A stretch of 64,000 nucleotides of DNA from Firmicutes bacterium HGW-Firmicutes-7 (GTDB lineage Bacteria; Bacillota; Clostridia; Lachnospirales; Vallitaleaceae), in NCBI GenBank assembly GCA_002841375.1, contig PGZO01000012.1, positions 1-64,000 on the forward strand. The letters are read 5' to 3'. Positions 8,432 through 17,644 of the stretch are shown here, piece by piece. The notes below the pieces were generated by a model. It did not search any database, was not told the DNA's origin, and saw only the letters and a program-made list of their open reading frames with translations. Within the stretch, counting starts at the first letter, position 1. The number at the start of each line of letters is the position of its first letter. The translations under genes and the position numbers were made by a program.

Positions 8432-8447
8432 GAAAGAGGTGAAAAAT

Positions 8448-8657
8448 ATGAAAGAAGCTATTCATCCAAAGTACAACCAAACTACGGTGAAATGTAACTG
8501 TGGTAATGAATTTGTAACAGGAACAACGAATGAATCCATTCACGTTGAAATTTGTTCAAAATGTCATCCATTTTATACTGGAACACAAAAAGCAAACGTT
8601 GCACGTGGACGTATTGATAAGTTCAATCGTAGATACGGAATTAAAGATGAACAATAA
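8448..8657 (+). CDS. rpmE: 50S ribosomal protein L31, zinc-binding type
   Basis: The start is set at ATG 8448; the GTG nine bases earlier is part of the ribosome-binding site AGAGGTG. The 69-residue protein begins [11 protein letters not shown] and carries four zinc ligands in the C-x-C and C-x-x-C arrangement (CNCGNEF and [10 protein letters not shown]), which marks the C+ zinc-containing form of L31. It is a ribosome large-subunit protein at the intersubunit bridge. It has its own promoter, structured leader and terminator. Confidence 0.96.
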   Translation: MKEAIHPKYNQTTVKCNCGNEFVTGTTNESIHVEICSKCHPFYTGTQKANVARGRIDKFNRRYGIKDEQ

Positions 8658-8658
8658 C

Positions 8659-8688
8659 AAAGTTGAGGATTTTCCTCAACTTTTTCTT
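8659..8688 (+). terminator. Rho-independent terminator of rpmE
   Basis: AAAGTTGAGGA (8659-8669) pairs with TCCTCAACTTT, followed by a T-rich tail (TTCTTTATT). Confidence 0.9.
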
Positions 8689-8718
8689 TATTCATTATAA
8701 AGCGATTTATCCTTCATT

Positions 8719-8745
8719 GTGTTACCAAATAGTAACACCAATTTT
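8719..8745. promoter_or_regulatory. Small inverted repeat upstream of the DUF1385 gene
   Basis: GTGTTAC (8719-8725) and GTAACAC (8732-8738) are perfect 7-bp arms around CAAATA, followed by CAATTTTT. It may be a second terminator or an operator. Confidence 0.4.
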
Positions 8746-8842
8746 TAATAGAATAATATATCTTCATATGTTATAATTAAACAGTTGACTAACAATCTAA
8801 AGTTCTTGATTGAACTTAACATAAGAAATGGAATGTGATTAC

Positions 8843-9748
8843 ATGAAATATGTGGACGTAGGTGGGCAAGCAATTATTGAAGGCGTAATGATGAAAAGAC
8901 AAGACGTCTATGCGATTGCTGTTAGAAAACCAGATCATGAAATAATATTAGAAAAAAAAGTATATAAAAGTTTTACAAAAAGGAATAAAATTTTTGGATT
9001 ACCAATAATAAGAGGTGCTGTTGCATTCGTTGAATCCTTGGTAATGGGTATGAAAATATTAACTTATTCTGCGGAATTTTTCGAAGTAGACGGTGAAGTT
9101 GAACCAAGTAAGTTTGAAAAGAAATTTGAAAATAAATTTGGCAAGAAAAAGATGGATGATATGCTTATTTTGCTTTCAATTATCCTTGCAACGCTTCTAT
9201 CTATTGGATTATTTATATTGCTTCCGCTTGGTATTTCTCAATTGCTTAAACCTATATTAGAGAGTACAAGAATGATTAACCTAGTAGATGGATTAATAAG
9301 AGTATTAATTTTGTTTGGATATATTTATTTGATTAGCTTAATGAAAGATATACAACGTGTTTTTCAATACCATGGTGCCGAGCATAAATCGATACATTGC
9401 TTGGAAAATGAAGAAGAATTAACAATTGAAAATGTTAAAAAACAGTCAAGATTACATAAAAGATGCGGTACGAACTTTTTATTTGTTGTTGTAATTATAA
9501 GTGTAGTAGTATTAACTTTGTTTAATGTAGATACATTCTTTTTAAGATTAGGTATTAGGCTTATAATGCTTCCATTTATAGCTGGATTATCTTATGAAGT
9601 AATTAAATTATTAGGAAAGAACGACAATGTTTTTTCAGATATTGTTAGCTTTCCGGGTTTATGTTTGCAAAAAATTACTACGAGTGAACCCGACGATGAG
9701 CAAATAGAAGTTGCAATTGCTGCTTTAAAGGGAGCACTTGAAGGATAA
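8843..9748 (+). CDS. DUF1385 membrane protein (YqhQ-like)
   Basis: About 301 residues from ATG 8843 (MKYVDVGGQAIIEGVMM); an in-frame ATG at 8828 is a less likely alternative start. Signatures of the family are the N-terminal GGQAIIEGVMM and the central YHGAEHKSIHCLE motif with histidines and an acidic residue suggestive of a metal site. At least four hydrophobic segments are seen (about 105-127, 142-160, 205-225, 230-250). It is part of the rpmE-DUF1385-prmC-prfA order frequent in Clostridia, and its stop codon overlaps the prmC start (TAATG), implying translational coupling. Its molecular function is unknown. Confidence 0.88.
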   Translation: MKYVDVGGQAIIEGVMMKRQDVYAIAVRKPDHEIILEKKVYKSFTKRNKIFGLPIIRGAVAFVESLVMGMKILTYSAEFFEVDGEVEPSKFEKKFENKFGKKKMDDMLILLSIILATLLSIGLFILLPLGISQLLKPILESTRMINLVDGLIRVLILFGYIYLISLMKDIQRVFQYHGAEHKSIHCLENEEELTIENVKKQSRLHKRCGTNFLFVVVIISVVVLTLFNVDTFFLRLGIRLIMLPFIAGLSYEVIKLLGKNDNVFSDIVSFPGLCLQKITTSEPDDEQIEVAIAALKGALEG

Positions 9749-10659
9749 TGACTAGGACGATTAATCATGTACTACAAGAGGGAACAAACCTTCTCAAGGC
9801 TGAAAGCAAAGAAAATGCGCAATTAGATGCAAGGTTATTGCTTTCTAACATATTGAACTATAATAGGGTGGAATTAATTATAAACAAGGACAAAGAGATT
9901 GATAAAATTGTTTATGATGAATATATGAGCGCTATTAAATCGAGAGTAAAAGGAGTTCCGTTACAACACATTACCTGTGAGCAAGAATTTATGGGGCTAC
10001 CTTTTAAAGTGAATGCGTACACGTTGATTCCAAGACGAGAAACAGAAGAGTTAGTCGAGCTTGCATTAAGTCTACTTGATAAAGATCATAATCAATTGAT
10101 TATGGATATAGGTACCGGGAGTGGTTGTATACCAATCTCTCTAGCAAGTTATAATGAAAAGGTTAATTGCATTGGAATAGATCTTTCACAGGAAGCATTA
10201 AAAGTAGCAAAATTGAATGGGCAAATAAATGCTGTTGCGGACAGGATTACATGGATTATAAGTAATTTATTTAATAGTATTGGAGAAGAATATGTAGAAA
10301 CGGTTGATATGTTAATTTCTAATCCACCCTATATCAAAACAGAGGATATTAACTCACTCATGACAGAAGTGAGAGATTTTGAACCTCATATGGCTTTAGA
10401 TGGGGGAAAAGACGGTCTTGATTTTTATAGAGTGATATGTAGAAATAGTAAAAAATATTTAAAATGTGGTGGCTTCATCATTTTTGAGATTGGCTATGAC
10501 CAAAAAAATGCGGTCATATCTCTCCTGGAAAAAAATGATTTTATAGATATACAGTATAAGAAAGATTTATCAGGAAAAGATCGCATAGTTTATGCAAGAA
10601 AAAAAGGAACACAGCAATCAATAATTAGTTCTAGAGGTGAATTAGATTATGTTAAATAA
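9748..10659 (+). CDS. prmC: Peptide chain release factor N5-glutamine methyltransferase
   Basis: A 303-residue enzyme that methylates the glutamine of the GGQ motif in release factors RF1 and RF2 using SAM. It has an N-terminal helical substrate-binding domain (about 1-85) and a Rossmann methyltransferase domain with the SAM motif [15 protein letters not shown] (around 120-134) and the catalytic N192-P-P-Y195 motif. It is translationally coupled to the DUF1385 gene upstream and overlaps its own substrate gene prfA by 11 bp. The C-terminal tail past residue 285 ([16 protein letters not shown]) extends beyond the core fold and encodes the prfA Shine-Dalgarno region. Confidence 0.95.
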   Translation: MTRTINHVLQEGTNLLKAESKENAQLDARLLLSNILNYNRVELIINKDKEIDKIVYDEYMSAIKSRVKGVPLQHITCEQEFMGLPFKVNAYTLIPRRETEELVELALSLLDKDHNQLIMDIGTGSGCIPISLASYNEKVNCIGIDLSQEALKVAKLNGQINAVADRITWIISNLFNSIGEEYVETVDMLISNPPYIKTEDINSLMTEVRDFEPHMALDGGKDGLDFYRVICRNSKKYLKCGGFIIFEIGYDQKNAVISLLEKNDFIDIQYKKDLSGKDRIVYARKKGTQQSIISSRGELDYVK

Positions 10660-11716
10660 AATTGAAGGTATTGTTGATAGATTTAATGATGTTGCAGATA
10701 TGATCAATGATGCAGACATCATTGCAGATCAAGAAAGATGGATCAAGCTAATGAAAGAGCATAGTGACTTGCTACCTCTTGTTGAAAAGTTTATGGAATA
10801 TAAGTCCACACAAGAGACGATTAAAGAGAGCATAACTATGCTTGAAGAAGAATCAGATGAAGAAATTAGAGATATGGCAAAGGAAGAACTTACAAATGCA
10901 AAGGAAAGGCTTGTCATCTTAGAAGACGCGCTTAAAGTGCTTTTATTACCAAAGGATCCAAATGATGATAAAAATGTTTTTATTGAGATACGTGGTGGTG
11001 CCGGTGGCGATGAAGCCGCATTATTCGCTGCTGAGCTCTTTAGAATGTATTCTAGATATGCAGAAAGAAATAAGTGGAAGGTTGAAACCGTTAACATTAA
11101 TGAAAATGGACTCGGTGGATTTAAAGAAGCAATATTTATGATACAAGGCAAAGGTGCCTTTTCTAAGCTTAAATACGAAAGTGGTGTGCATCGAGTACAA
11201 AGGGTCCCAGTTACAGAATCTGGAGGAAGAATACACACTTCTACAGTAACCGTAGCAGTTTTACCTGAAGTCGAAGATGTTGAGGTTGAATTGGATATGA
11301 ATGATATTCGTGTTGATGTGTTTAGGTCTTCTGGTAATGGTGGACAGTGTGTAAATACAACTGATTCGGCCGTTAGAATAACACATATGCCATCTGGAAT
11401 TGTCATTTCATGTCAAGATGAGAAATCACAACTTAAAAATAAAGATAAAGCATTAAAGGTATTAAGAGCTAGATTATATGAACAAGAATTAGCTAAACAA
11501 CAAGCATCAGTAGCTCAAGATAGAAAGAGTCAAGTAGGTACAGGTGATCGTAGTGAAAAAATAAGAACTTATAATTTTCCTCAAGGGCGACTAACAGATC
11601 ATAGAATCAAACTAACAATTCATCGATTAGATTCTGTGTTAGATGGAGATATTGAAGAAATTATTGATAGTCTAAATACTGCAGATCAGACAGAACGATT
11701 AAAAAACATTGAATAA
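10649..11716 (+). CDS. prfA: Peptide chain release factor 1
   Basis: A 355-residue class I release factor that recognises UAA and UAG. The stop-codon-reading tripeptide region is [13 protein letters not shown] (PVT type, specific to RF1), and the peptidyl-tRNA hydrolysis motif is G231-G-Q233 in [16 protein letters not shown]. Length and domain order match bacterial RF1. Ribosome-binding site GAGGTGA lies 9 nt upstream, within the end of prmC. A strong terminator follows. Confidence 0.96.
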   Translation: MLNKIEGIVDRFNDVADMINDADIIADQERWIKLMKEHSDLLPLVEKFMEYKSTQETIKESITMLEEESDEEIRDMAKEELTNAKERLVILEDALKVLLLPKDPNDDKNVFIEIRGGAGGDEAALFAAELFRMYSRYAERNKWKVETVNINENGLGGFKEAIFMIQGKGAFSKLKYESGVHRVQRVPVTESGGRIHTSTVTVAVLPEVEDVEVELDMNDIRVDVFRSSGNGGQCVNTTDSAVRITHMPSGIVISCQDEKSQLKNKDKALKVLRARLYEQELAKQQASVAQDRKSQVGTGDRSEKIRTYNFPQGRLTDHRIKLTIHRLDSVLDGDIEEIIDSLNTADQTERLKNIE

Positions 11717-11744
11717 GATAGATATGAATAAGCAATGAAATGAT

Positions 11745-11778
11745 AAAAACCCCCTAAAAATTTTTTAGGGGTTTTTTT
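11745..11778 (+). terminator. Rho-independent terminator of the DUF1385-prmC-prfA operon
   Basis: AAAAACCCCCTAAAAA pairs with the TTTTTTAGGGGTTTTTT stretch, giving a long G+C-centred stem with a T-run. Confidence 0.92.
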
Positions 11779-11885
11779 GGTGATTTAAATCACCGAATTA
11801 TTACTAAATATGGGTTATTATATAGATAAAAGTTAATGAATTAGAGCTGTACAACTTAGAAACAATAAAAAAGGAGATAAAGAAT

Positions 11886-12305
11886 ATGGCTGATATGGAT
11901 AGTTTGGATAAGCAACATGTTATGATACGTGATTACGTAAAGGATATTATAGAAATAGTTGGAAAGAATGATTTGGACAATACTGCAAGTGAAGTAGCAA
12001 AAATAATTAGTACTTTATCAGGTAGATTAAAGATACATCTTCAAACAGAGGATAAGTTTTTATATCCTAAATTATTAACAGATAATAATGCAGAGATAAG
12101 AAAAACGACCGAATTATATATTAAGGAAATGGGGAATATCAGTACAGAATTTGAGAATTATAAAAATCAATTTAATACTAGAAGTAAAATTTGTGCAGAT
12201 ATTGAGAATTTCAAGAAACAGACAAAGTTAATTTTTCAAGTTCTAGGAAAACGATTGGATCAAGAAGATGGGCATTTATATCCTATGATTAGAAAGCAAG
12301 TTTAG
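11886..12305 (+). CDS. Hemerythrin-like (HHE domain) protein
   Basis: A 139-residue all-helical protein with AAGGAG upstream. Histidine/glutamate ligands in hemerythrin spacing are visible: H11, H53 in LKIHLQTEDKFLYP with E57, and a final DQEDGHLYPM with H131. Such proteins bind a di-iron centre and sense or store O2 or NO. Variation in ligand number means iron binding is probable but unproven. It has no membrane segment. It is followed after 27 bp by an unknown protein in the same apparent operon, ending in a terminator. Confidence 0.75.
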   Translation: MADMDSLDKQHVMIRDYVKDIIEIVGKNDLDNTASEVAKIISTLSGRLKIHLQTEDKFLYPKLLTDNNAEIRKTTELYIKEMGNISTEFENYKNQFNTRSKICADIENFKKQTKLIFQVLGKRLDQEDGHLYPMIRKQV

Positions 12306-12332
12306 TAAAAAAAGAAATGGAGGATTAAAATA

Positions 12333-12971
12333 ATGAGTTTATTTTTAGGTAAAATACATTATCTACTGTACAATAAAATTCTTTGGTTTGAAAGTATTGA
12401 AGATAGAATCATAGAAAATGTGAAAGATCAAAATATTTCTATTGAAGGACTTATAAAACATATTAATGAGCACTTCGGTGCGCCATTAGGCAACAAACCA
12501 TTGGAGGAAGTAATTGATACAACGAATATACATGGCTGGTTACAACAAACAATTGAAAATACAGAACTCAGACATGCAGCATTAATTACAGAACTATTAA
12601 ATTGGAATCCTAAGTACAAAAGGGAACTAATAAAAATATTTGCTGAGCAAGGAAAGGTTGCTGCTAAAGAATATACAAAGGAAGTCAGTGCACATACAGC
12701 AGATGCTATTTACCAAGCACTTAACGAATATATTTTAGAGGGTATGCCTTGTGATCGTGTAAACGAAGTAGTTATGAGTAGTGAATCCGAATTTGCTTGG
12801 GTGACAACGACTTGTTTACATAGTCGGAATTGGGAGAAGGTTAGTGGTGATGTGAATAATTTTTATACACTAAGAGAATCATGGATTAGCGCTTTTGTAA
12901 GTACACTTAATCCTAATTATGAATATAAAAAACAACAAGACGGCATGAACAGAATTGTTAAAAAAGCATAG
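12333..12971 (+). CDS. Uncharacterised 212-residue cytosolic protein
   Basis: I do not recognise the family. The sequence is predicted mostly helical, has no signal peptide or membrane segment, and is moderately rich in His and Trp (IHGWLQQTIENTELRHAAL, FAWVTTTCLHSRNWEKV). Two cysteines (around 142 and 164) and several histidines could bind metal, but no standard motif is present. AAATGGAGG lies upstream of the ATG. Its close coupling to the hemerythrin-like gene suggests a related role in oxygen or iron biology; that is inference only. Confidence 0.7.
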   Translation: MSLFLGKIHYLLYNKILWFESIEDRIIENVKDQNISIEGLIKHINEHFGAPLGNKPLEEVIDTTNIHGWLQQTIENTELRHAALITELLNWNPKYKRELIKIFAEQGKVAAKEYTKEVSAHTADAIYQALNEYILEGMPCDRVNEVVMSSESEFAWVTTTCLHSRNWEKVSGDVNNFYTLRESWISAFVSTLNPNYEYKKQQDGMNRIVKKA

Positions 12972-12982
12972 AAAAAAATGAT

Positions 12983-13018
12983 AAGATCTCCTGAAGGCAA
13001 ATCATAGGAGGTCTTTTT
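12983..13018 (+). terminator. Rho-independent terminator
   Basis: AAGATCTCCT (12983-12992) pairs imperfectly with AGGAGGTCTT, followed by TTT, after the hemerythrin operon. Confidence 0.75.
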
Positions 13019-13059
13019 AGGTCAGAGATAATATATAGTGTTTTACTGTGTATGAAAGG

Positions 13060-13088
13060 TTGACATTAGGAAAGGATAAGGATATCAT
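13060..13088 (+). promoter_or_regulatory. Sigma-A promoter of the CoA-binding protein gene
   Basis: Consensus TTGACA (13060-13065), 17-bp spacer, TATCAT (13083-13088). Confidence 0.65.
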
Positions 13089-13126
13089 TATGGAAATAAC
13101 AAACTATGTAAATAGAGGAGGTAAAT

Positions 13127-13501
13127 ATGCTAGAAGAGATTATGTTAGAAAAAAAGAAATGGGTAGTTGTAGGAGCTAATCAAAATCCGGAAAAGTTCGG
13201 GAATATGATTTATAAAAAATTAAAATTGAGAGGATATGAAGTGGTTCCAGTTAATCCTTTTTTTGATACAATTGAAGGGGACCCTTGTTATAAGAACTTA
13301 TCATCTATACCAGAAAAACCTGAAGTTATTGACATGGTTGTAGGGCCTGATAAAGCAAAAGCAGTTATTGAAGAAGCAGCCATATTAGGTATTGAATATA
13401 TTTGGTTCCAACCAGGTACTTATAATGATGAGGTACTAGAATTAGTAAAGAATCTTGGTATTAAGTCAGTAAAAGCCTGCGTGCTTGTTGCAACCAGATA
13501 G
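13127..13501 (+). CDS. CoA-binding domain protein (YccU-like)
   Basis: A 124-residue single Rossmann-type domain. WVVVGANQNPEKFG (around 12-25) is the nucleotide/CoA-binding loop, followed by YEVVPVNP and DMVVGPDKA, matching the CoA_binding_2 family. AGAGGAGG lies upstream. Homologues bind CoA; the physiological role is unclear. It lies upstream of PFOR, itself a CoA-dependent enzyme, but 125 bp separate them. Confidence 0.82.
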   Translation: MLEEIMLEKKKWVVVGANQNPEKFGNMIYKKLKLRGYEVVPVNPFFDTIEGDPCYKNLSSIPEKPEVIDMVVGPDKAKAVIEEAAILGIEYIWFQPGTYNDEVLELVKNLGIKSVKACVLVATR

Positions 13502-13577
13502 ACCAACCTAAACTTAATAATTCGAATAAACGATAATAAAAATGCCTATACTAATACTCTAGCAATACTTGGGAATT

Positions 13578-13597
13578 ATAGATATGAATATATCTAT
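13578..13597. promoter_or_regulatory. Palindrome upstream of PFOR, possible operator
   Basis: ATAGATAT (13578-13585) and ATATCTAT (13590-13597) are perfect 8-bp arms around GAAT, 30 bp before the PFOR start. It does not match the Rex consensus. It could bind a regulator or simply reflect AT-rich sequence. Confidence 0.35.
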
Positions 13598-13626
13598 GAT
13601 CTTATTATTTTAAAAGGAGTTTTAGT

Positions 13627-16600
13627 ATGGCAAAAATTATGAAAACTATGGAAGGAAACGAAGCGGCTGCTTATGTGTCGTATGCCTTTACTGAGGTTGC
13701 CGCTATATACCCCATAACGCCCTCTTCGCCTATGGCAGAGCTGGTAGATTTGTGGTCATCGCAAGGCAAGAAGAATTTATTCGAACAAGAAGTTAAGGTA
13801 GTGGAAATGCAATCAGAAGCTGGCGCCGCAGGCACCATGCATGGATCCCTTCAGGGGGGCGCATTGACAACTACATATACGGCATCACAAGGTTTGTTGC
13901 TAATGATACCGAATATGTATAAGATGGCAGGTGAGCAATTACCTGGTGTTTTGCATGTGAGCGCACGAGCGATTGCGACCCATGCTCTTTCCATTTTTGG
14001 GGATCATCAAGATGTAATGGCTACAAGGCAAACGGGCGTCGCTATGCTGGCTTCTAATAGTGTACAAGAGGTAATGGACTTAAGTGGTGTTGCCCATTTG
14101 TCAGCAATTCGGGCTAGTATGCCATTTTTGCATTTTTTTGATGGTTTCAGAACGTCCCATGAAGTTAAAAAAGTTGAGGTAATAGACTACGAAGATTTAA
14201 GAAGATTATTAGATGAAAGTGAAATCGAACGTTTTAGAAATGCTTCACTTAACCCAGAGAGGCCGGTTCTTAGAGGAACCGCTCAAAATCCTGATATTTA
14301 TTTTCAAGGTAGAGAAGCCGCCAATCCTTATTTTGAAATTATACCAGACATCGTTGATATGTATATGAGAGAAATTAACGTAATTACAGGAAGAAACTAT
14401 CATCCATTCGATTATTACGGAGCAGAAGATTCAGAGTATATTGTCATCGCAATGGGTTCTGTTTGTGACACAATAGAAGAAGTCATTGATGTATTACTTC
14501 AAAAAGGTCAAAAAGTAGGATTGATTAAAGTAAGACTGTATCGACCCTTTTCAGAAAAGTACTTCTTTAATGTATTACCAAATAGTGTTAAGAAGATTGC
14601 AGTATTGGATAGAACGAAAGAGCCGGGGGCACAAGGAGAACCTCTTTATCAAGACGTTAGGTCTATGTTTTATGATCGAGATAATCGCCCTATTATTATT
14701 GGTGGACGATATGGTTTAGGCTCAAAGGATACTACGCCAGCTCAAATCATTGCAGTATTTAATAATCTAAAAAATGGGTTTCCTAAAAGTAATTTCACCA
14801 TAGGTATTGAAGACGATGTTACGTTCACTTCGCTACCAATTTTTGATGCACCAGATACATCACCAGAAGGTACCATCCAATGTAAGTTTTGGGGTTTAGG
14901 TTCTGATGGAACGGTAGGTGCAAATAAGATGGCTATCAAAATTATTGGAGATCATACTGATTTATATGCCCAGGGTTATTTTGACTACGATAGTAAAAAA
15001 TCTGGTGGTACTACAATATCTTATTTAAGGTTTGGAAAGAATGAGATTAAATCATCATATTTAGTATATAATCCAGGTTATATTGCTTGCCATAATAAAT
15101 CCTACGTGAATCATTATGACTTACTAAAAGGTATAAAAGAACATGGTACCTTTGTTCTAAATTGTCCTTGGAAGGCTGAGGAGTTAGAAGAAAAACTAAA
15201 TGGAGCAATGAAAAGAGAATTGGCTATTAAACAAGTTCATTTTTATATTATAGATGCTGTTGGGCTCGCTGGTGAAATTGGACTTGGTGGCCGTATTAAT
15301 ATGATAATGCAAGCTGTCTTTTTCAAGCTCGCACAAGTTATTCCTATAGATGAAGCTGTTCAGTATTTAAAAGCTTCAATTAAAAAAGTCTATGGACAAA
15401 AAGGACAAAAAGTTGTAGATATGAACAAAATGGCTGTTGATAAAGGGCTAGAGGGACTTGTGAAAGTCAACGTACCAGAAAGCTGGGCAGATGCGGTAGA
15501 TGAAATCATTCCATTAATGGGCGATGAACCAGAATTTGTAAGGCGTATTCAGCGACCAATGGCGGATCTAGATGGTTATGATTTACCAGTTAGTGCTTTT
15601 CGTGGTATGGAAGATGGCACTTTTCCGTTGGGAACAACCGCCTATGAAAAGAGGGGCATCGCAGTCATGGTCCCAGAGTGGCAAACAGAAAAATGTATAC
15701 AATGTAATCAATGTGCATATATTTGTCCACATGCTGTTATTCGCCCTTTCTTATTAAATGATGAAGAAAAACAAGGGGCGCCTAAAACTTTTGAAACAAA
15801 AGAGTCCAAAGGGAAAGAAGTAGAAGGTTACCATTATCGTATTCAAATATCACCTTTAGATTGTACAGGATGTGGTAACTGTGCAGATATTTGTCCTGCA
15901 CCAGGCAAAGCATTGGTTATGGTAAATGCTGAAGAAGAGATTCCACAGCAAATTCCTAACTGGGAGTATGTAGCAAAACATGTTACGTATAAAGATCAGT
16001 TAATGAGTAAAAAGGGTGTTAAAGGCAGTCAATTTGCTAAGCCGTTATTAGAATATTCAGGGGCTTGTGCGGGTTGTGGTGAGACGGCTTATCTCAAGTA
16101 TGTAACACAACTTTTTGGTGATCGGATGATAATCGCCAATGCAACAGGCTGTTCTTCAATTTGGGGTGCTAGTGCCCCTTCTATACCCTATACGACAAGT
16201 AAGGAAGGTAAAGGTCCTGCATGGGGAAACTCTCTATTTGAAGATAATGCAGAATATGGTTATGGAATATATATAGGGAATAAACAGGTAAGAGAAAAGC
16301 TTAAAGTATTAATGACTAAGGCAATAGAGTCGAGTGAAGATGAAAACTGTAAGAAAGCTTTTGTGCAATGGATTGAAAACATGGACAATGGAGAGACTTC
16401 AAGAGAGACTTCAAATCAGGTACTTCAAGCTATACAGAGGGTCAATAATAATGACAGTATAGTTCATAGAGAGATATTAAAGAAAAAAGACTACTTGATT
16501 AAACCTTCTGGTTGGATTGTCGGTGGGGATGGTTGGGCATATGATATCGGTTACGGTGGTTTAGATCATGTAATTGCATCAGGAGATGATGTGAATATAC

Positions 16601-17157
16601 TGGTATTTGATACTGAAATATATTCTAATACCGGAGGTCAAGCATCAAAATCAACGCCAACTGCAGCTGTAGCTAAATTTGCCTCCTCGGGCAAAAAGAT
16701 CAGAAAAAAAGATTTGGGTATGATGGCTATGAGTTATGGATATGTTTATGTGGCTCAAGTATCTATGGGCGCAAATATGAACCATACAGCTAAGGTACTA
16801 GCAGAAGCAGAAAGTTATAAAGGACCTTCGTTGATTATTTGCTATGCGCCATGTATTAACCATGGTATAAGAAGTGGCATGGGGACATCGGTAAAACAAG
16901 AAAAAGAAGCTGTGGAATCTGGTTACTGGCATCTTTATCGATATGATCCAAGATTAAAGGAACAAAATAAAAATCCATTTACCCTAGATTCTAAAGAGCC
17001 AAGTAAATCTTTTAAGGAATTTCTTCTTACGGAGTTAAGATATGCGCAAATTAAAAATACCTTCCCAGATATTGCAGAAGAACTATTTCAAAAAGCAGAA
17101 CAGGATGCAAAGGAAAGATATGATACGTATAAAAGGTTAGCAGAAATGATTTATTAA
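13627..17157 (+). CDS. nifJ: Pyruvate:ferredoxin (flavodoxin) oxidoreductase, single chain
   Basis: A 1176-residue homodimeric fused PFOR that converts pyruvate and CoA to acetyl-CoA, CO2 and reduced ferredoxin, central to anaerobic fermentation. The N-terminal pyrimidine-binding domain shows YPITPSSPMAE (around 29-39). The inserted ferredoxin domain carries two 4Fe-4S motifs, CIQCNQCAYICP (around 690) and CTGCGNCADICP (around 745). The C-terminal TPP domain has CAGCGET (around 817), the proximal-cluster cysteines, and GGDGWAYDIGYGG to SNTGGQASKSTP (around 963-1020). Full length compared with the family. Preceded by AAAGGAG and followed by a terminator, so monocistronic. Confidence 0.97.
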   Translation: MAKIMKTMEGNEAAAYVSYAFTEVAAIYPITPSSPMAELVDLWSSQGKKNLFEQEVKVVEMQSEAGAAGTMHGSLQGGALTTTYTASQGLLLMIPNMYKMAGEQLPGVLHVSARAIATHALSIFGDHQDVMATRQTGVAMLASNSVQEVMDLSGVAHLSAIRASMPFLHFFDGFRTSHEVKKVEVIDYEDLRRLLDESEIERFRNASLNPERPVLRGTAQNPDIYFQGREAANPYFEIIPDIVDMYMREINVITGRNYHPFDYYGAEDSEYIVIAMGSVCDTIEEVIDVLLQKGQKVGLIKVRLYRPFSEKYFFNVLPNSVKKIAVLDRTKEPGAQGEPLYQDVRSMFYDRDNRPIIIGGRYGLGSKDTTPAQIIAVFNNLKNGFPKSNFTIGIEDDVTFTSLPIFDAPDTSPEGTIQCKFWGLGSDGTVGANKMAIKIIGDHTDLYAQGYFDYDSKKSGGTTISYLRFGKNEIKSSYLVYNPGYIACHNKSYVNHYDLLKGIKEHGTFVLNCPWKAEELEEKLNGAMKRELAIKQVHFYIIDAVGLAGEIGLGGRINMIMQAVFFKLAQVIPIDEAVQYLKASIKKVYGQKGQKVVDMNKMAVDKGLEGLVKVNVPESWADAVDEIIPLMGDEPEFVRRIQRPMADLDGYDLPVSAFRGMEDGTFPLGTTAYEKRGIAVMVPEWQTEKCIQCNQCAYICPHAVIRPFLLNDEEKQGAPKTFETKESKGKEVEGYHYRIQISPLDCTGCGNCADICPAPGKALVMVNAEEEIPQQIPNWEYVAKHVTYKDQLMSKKGVKGSQFAKPLLEYSGACAGCGETAYLKYVTQLFGDRMIIANATGCSSIWGASAPSIPYTTSKEGKGPAWGNSLFEDNAEYGYGIYIGNKQVREKLKVLMTKAIESSEDENCKKAFVQWIENMDNGETSRETSNQVLQAIQRVNNNDSIVHREILKKKDYLIKPSGWIVGGDGWAYDIGYGGLDHVIASGDDVNILVFDTEIYSNTGGQASKSTPTAAVAKFASSGKKIRKKDLGMMAMSYGYVYVAQVSMGANMNHTAKVLAEAESYKGPSLIICYAPCINHGIRSGMGTSVKQEKEAVESGYWHLYRYDPRLKEQNKNPFTLDSKEPSKSFKEFLLTELRYAQIKNTFPDIAEELFQKAEQDAKERYDTYKRLAEMIY

Positions 17158-17166
17158 CACATGCAT

Positions 17167-17232
17167 AAGGCTGGGTACGTACTTCTTGCCATATCAAAGA
17201 TATGACACGGAGCACGCTCCCAGCCTTGTTCT
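17167..17232 (+). terminator. Large terminator hairpin of the PFOR gene
   Basis: AAGGCTGGG (17167-17175) pairs with CCCAGCCTT (17219-17227), with an internal CATATC/GATATG stem, followed by GTTCTTT. Confidence 0.75.
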
Positions 17233-17243
17233 TTATCCAGTAG

Positions 17244-17350
17244 GAAACTTTCATGAAATATATTCACCAACTTGAATGAAAATGAAACATGAAAGTTTCG
17301 ACGTCACATATCAAGTTTATTTTCGTAGGAAAGTTCTACTTTCCTACGAA
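17244..17350. repeat. Two adjacent perfect inverted repeats
   Basis: The first is GAAACTTTCATG (17244-17255) with CATGAAAGTTTC (17288-17299), a 12-bp perfect stem around 32 nt. The second is TTCGTAGGAAAGT (17322-17334) with ACTTTCCTACGAA (17338-17350), a 13-bp perfect stem with a 3-nt loop. The second could terminate the leftward DUF3787 gene that ends at 17364. The two repeats share a TAGGAAA-type core. Confidence 0.65.
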
Positions 17351-17363
17351 GCCATCGCGCTTT

Positions 17364-17531
17364 TTATTTTTCGTTTTCTTCAACCCAATCTTTGGCTCGA
17401 TCAACGGCTTCTTGACTTGGAATGGGTACTCTTGATTCTGGTTGTACTTTTTCGATATCAGCCCAAGCAGCAGTTTGATGATTTTCGATGGGGTTTTTGT
17501 TGTCGATACTATGTGTTTTATTAATCTTCAT
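17364..17531 (-). CDS. Small spore-type protein, DUF3787-like
   Basis: A 55-residue protein. The start at 17531 (MKINKTHS) is preceded by GAGGTG at proper spacing; the upstream in-frame ATG at 17546 would overlap that site. The body contains NHQTAAWADIEKVQPESRVP followed by a C-terminal AVDRAKDWVEENEK helix. This matches my memory of the DUF3787 family of Clostridia, some members of which are described as spore-surface proteins. No signal peptide is present. Its location between PFOR and a GGDEF gene gives no further functional hint. Confidence 0.7.
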   Translation of the reverse strand: MKINKTHSIDNKNPIENHQTAAWADIEKVQPESRVPIPSQEAVDRAKDWVEENEK

Positions 17532-17644
17532 ATTATCACCTCGCATATAGTATAAGCAAGTTTGAAAAATATTATGAATATTTCACTTAAAAATATAAAT
17601 GGTAAAAGTACTTTGTTAGAATATTTTAAAAGCTGATGGGCAAG

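Noticed and set aside
10729-11406. Minus-strand open frame of 225 codons
   Set aside because: It is antisense to prfA, Ser-rich as expected from reading coding DNA backwards, and lacks a ribosome-binding site.
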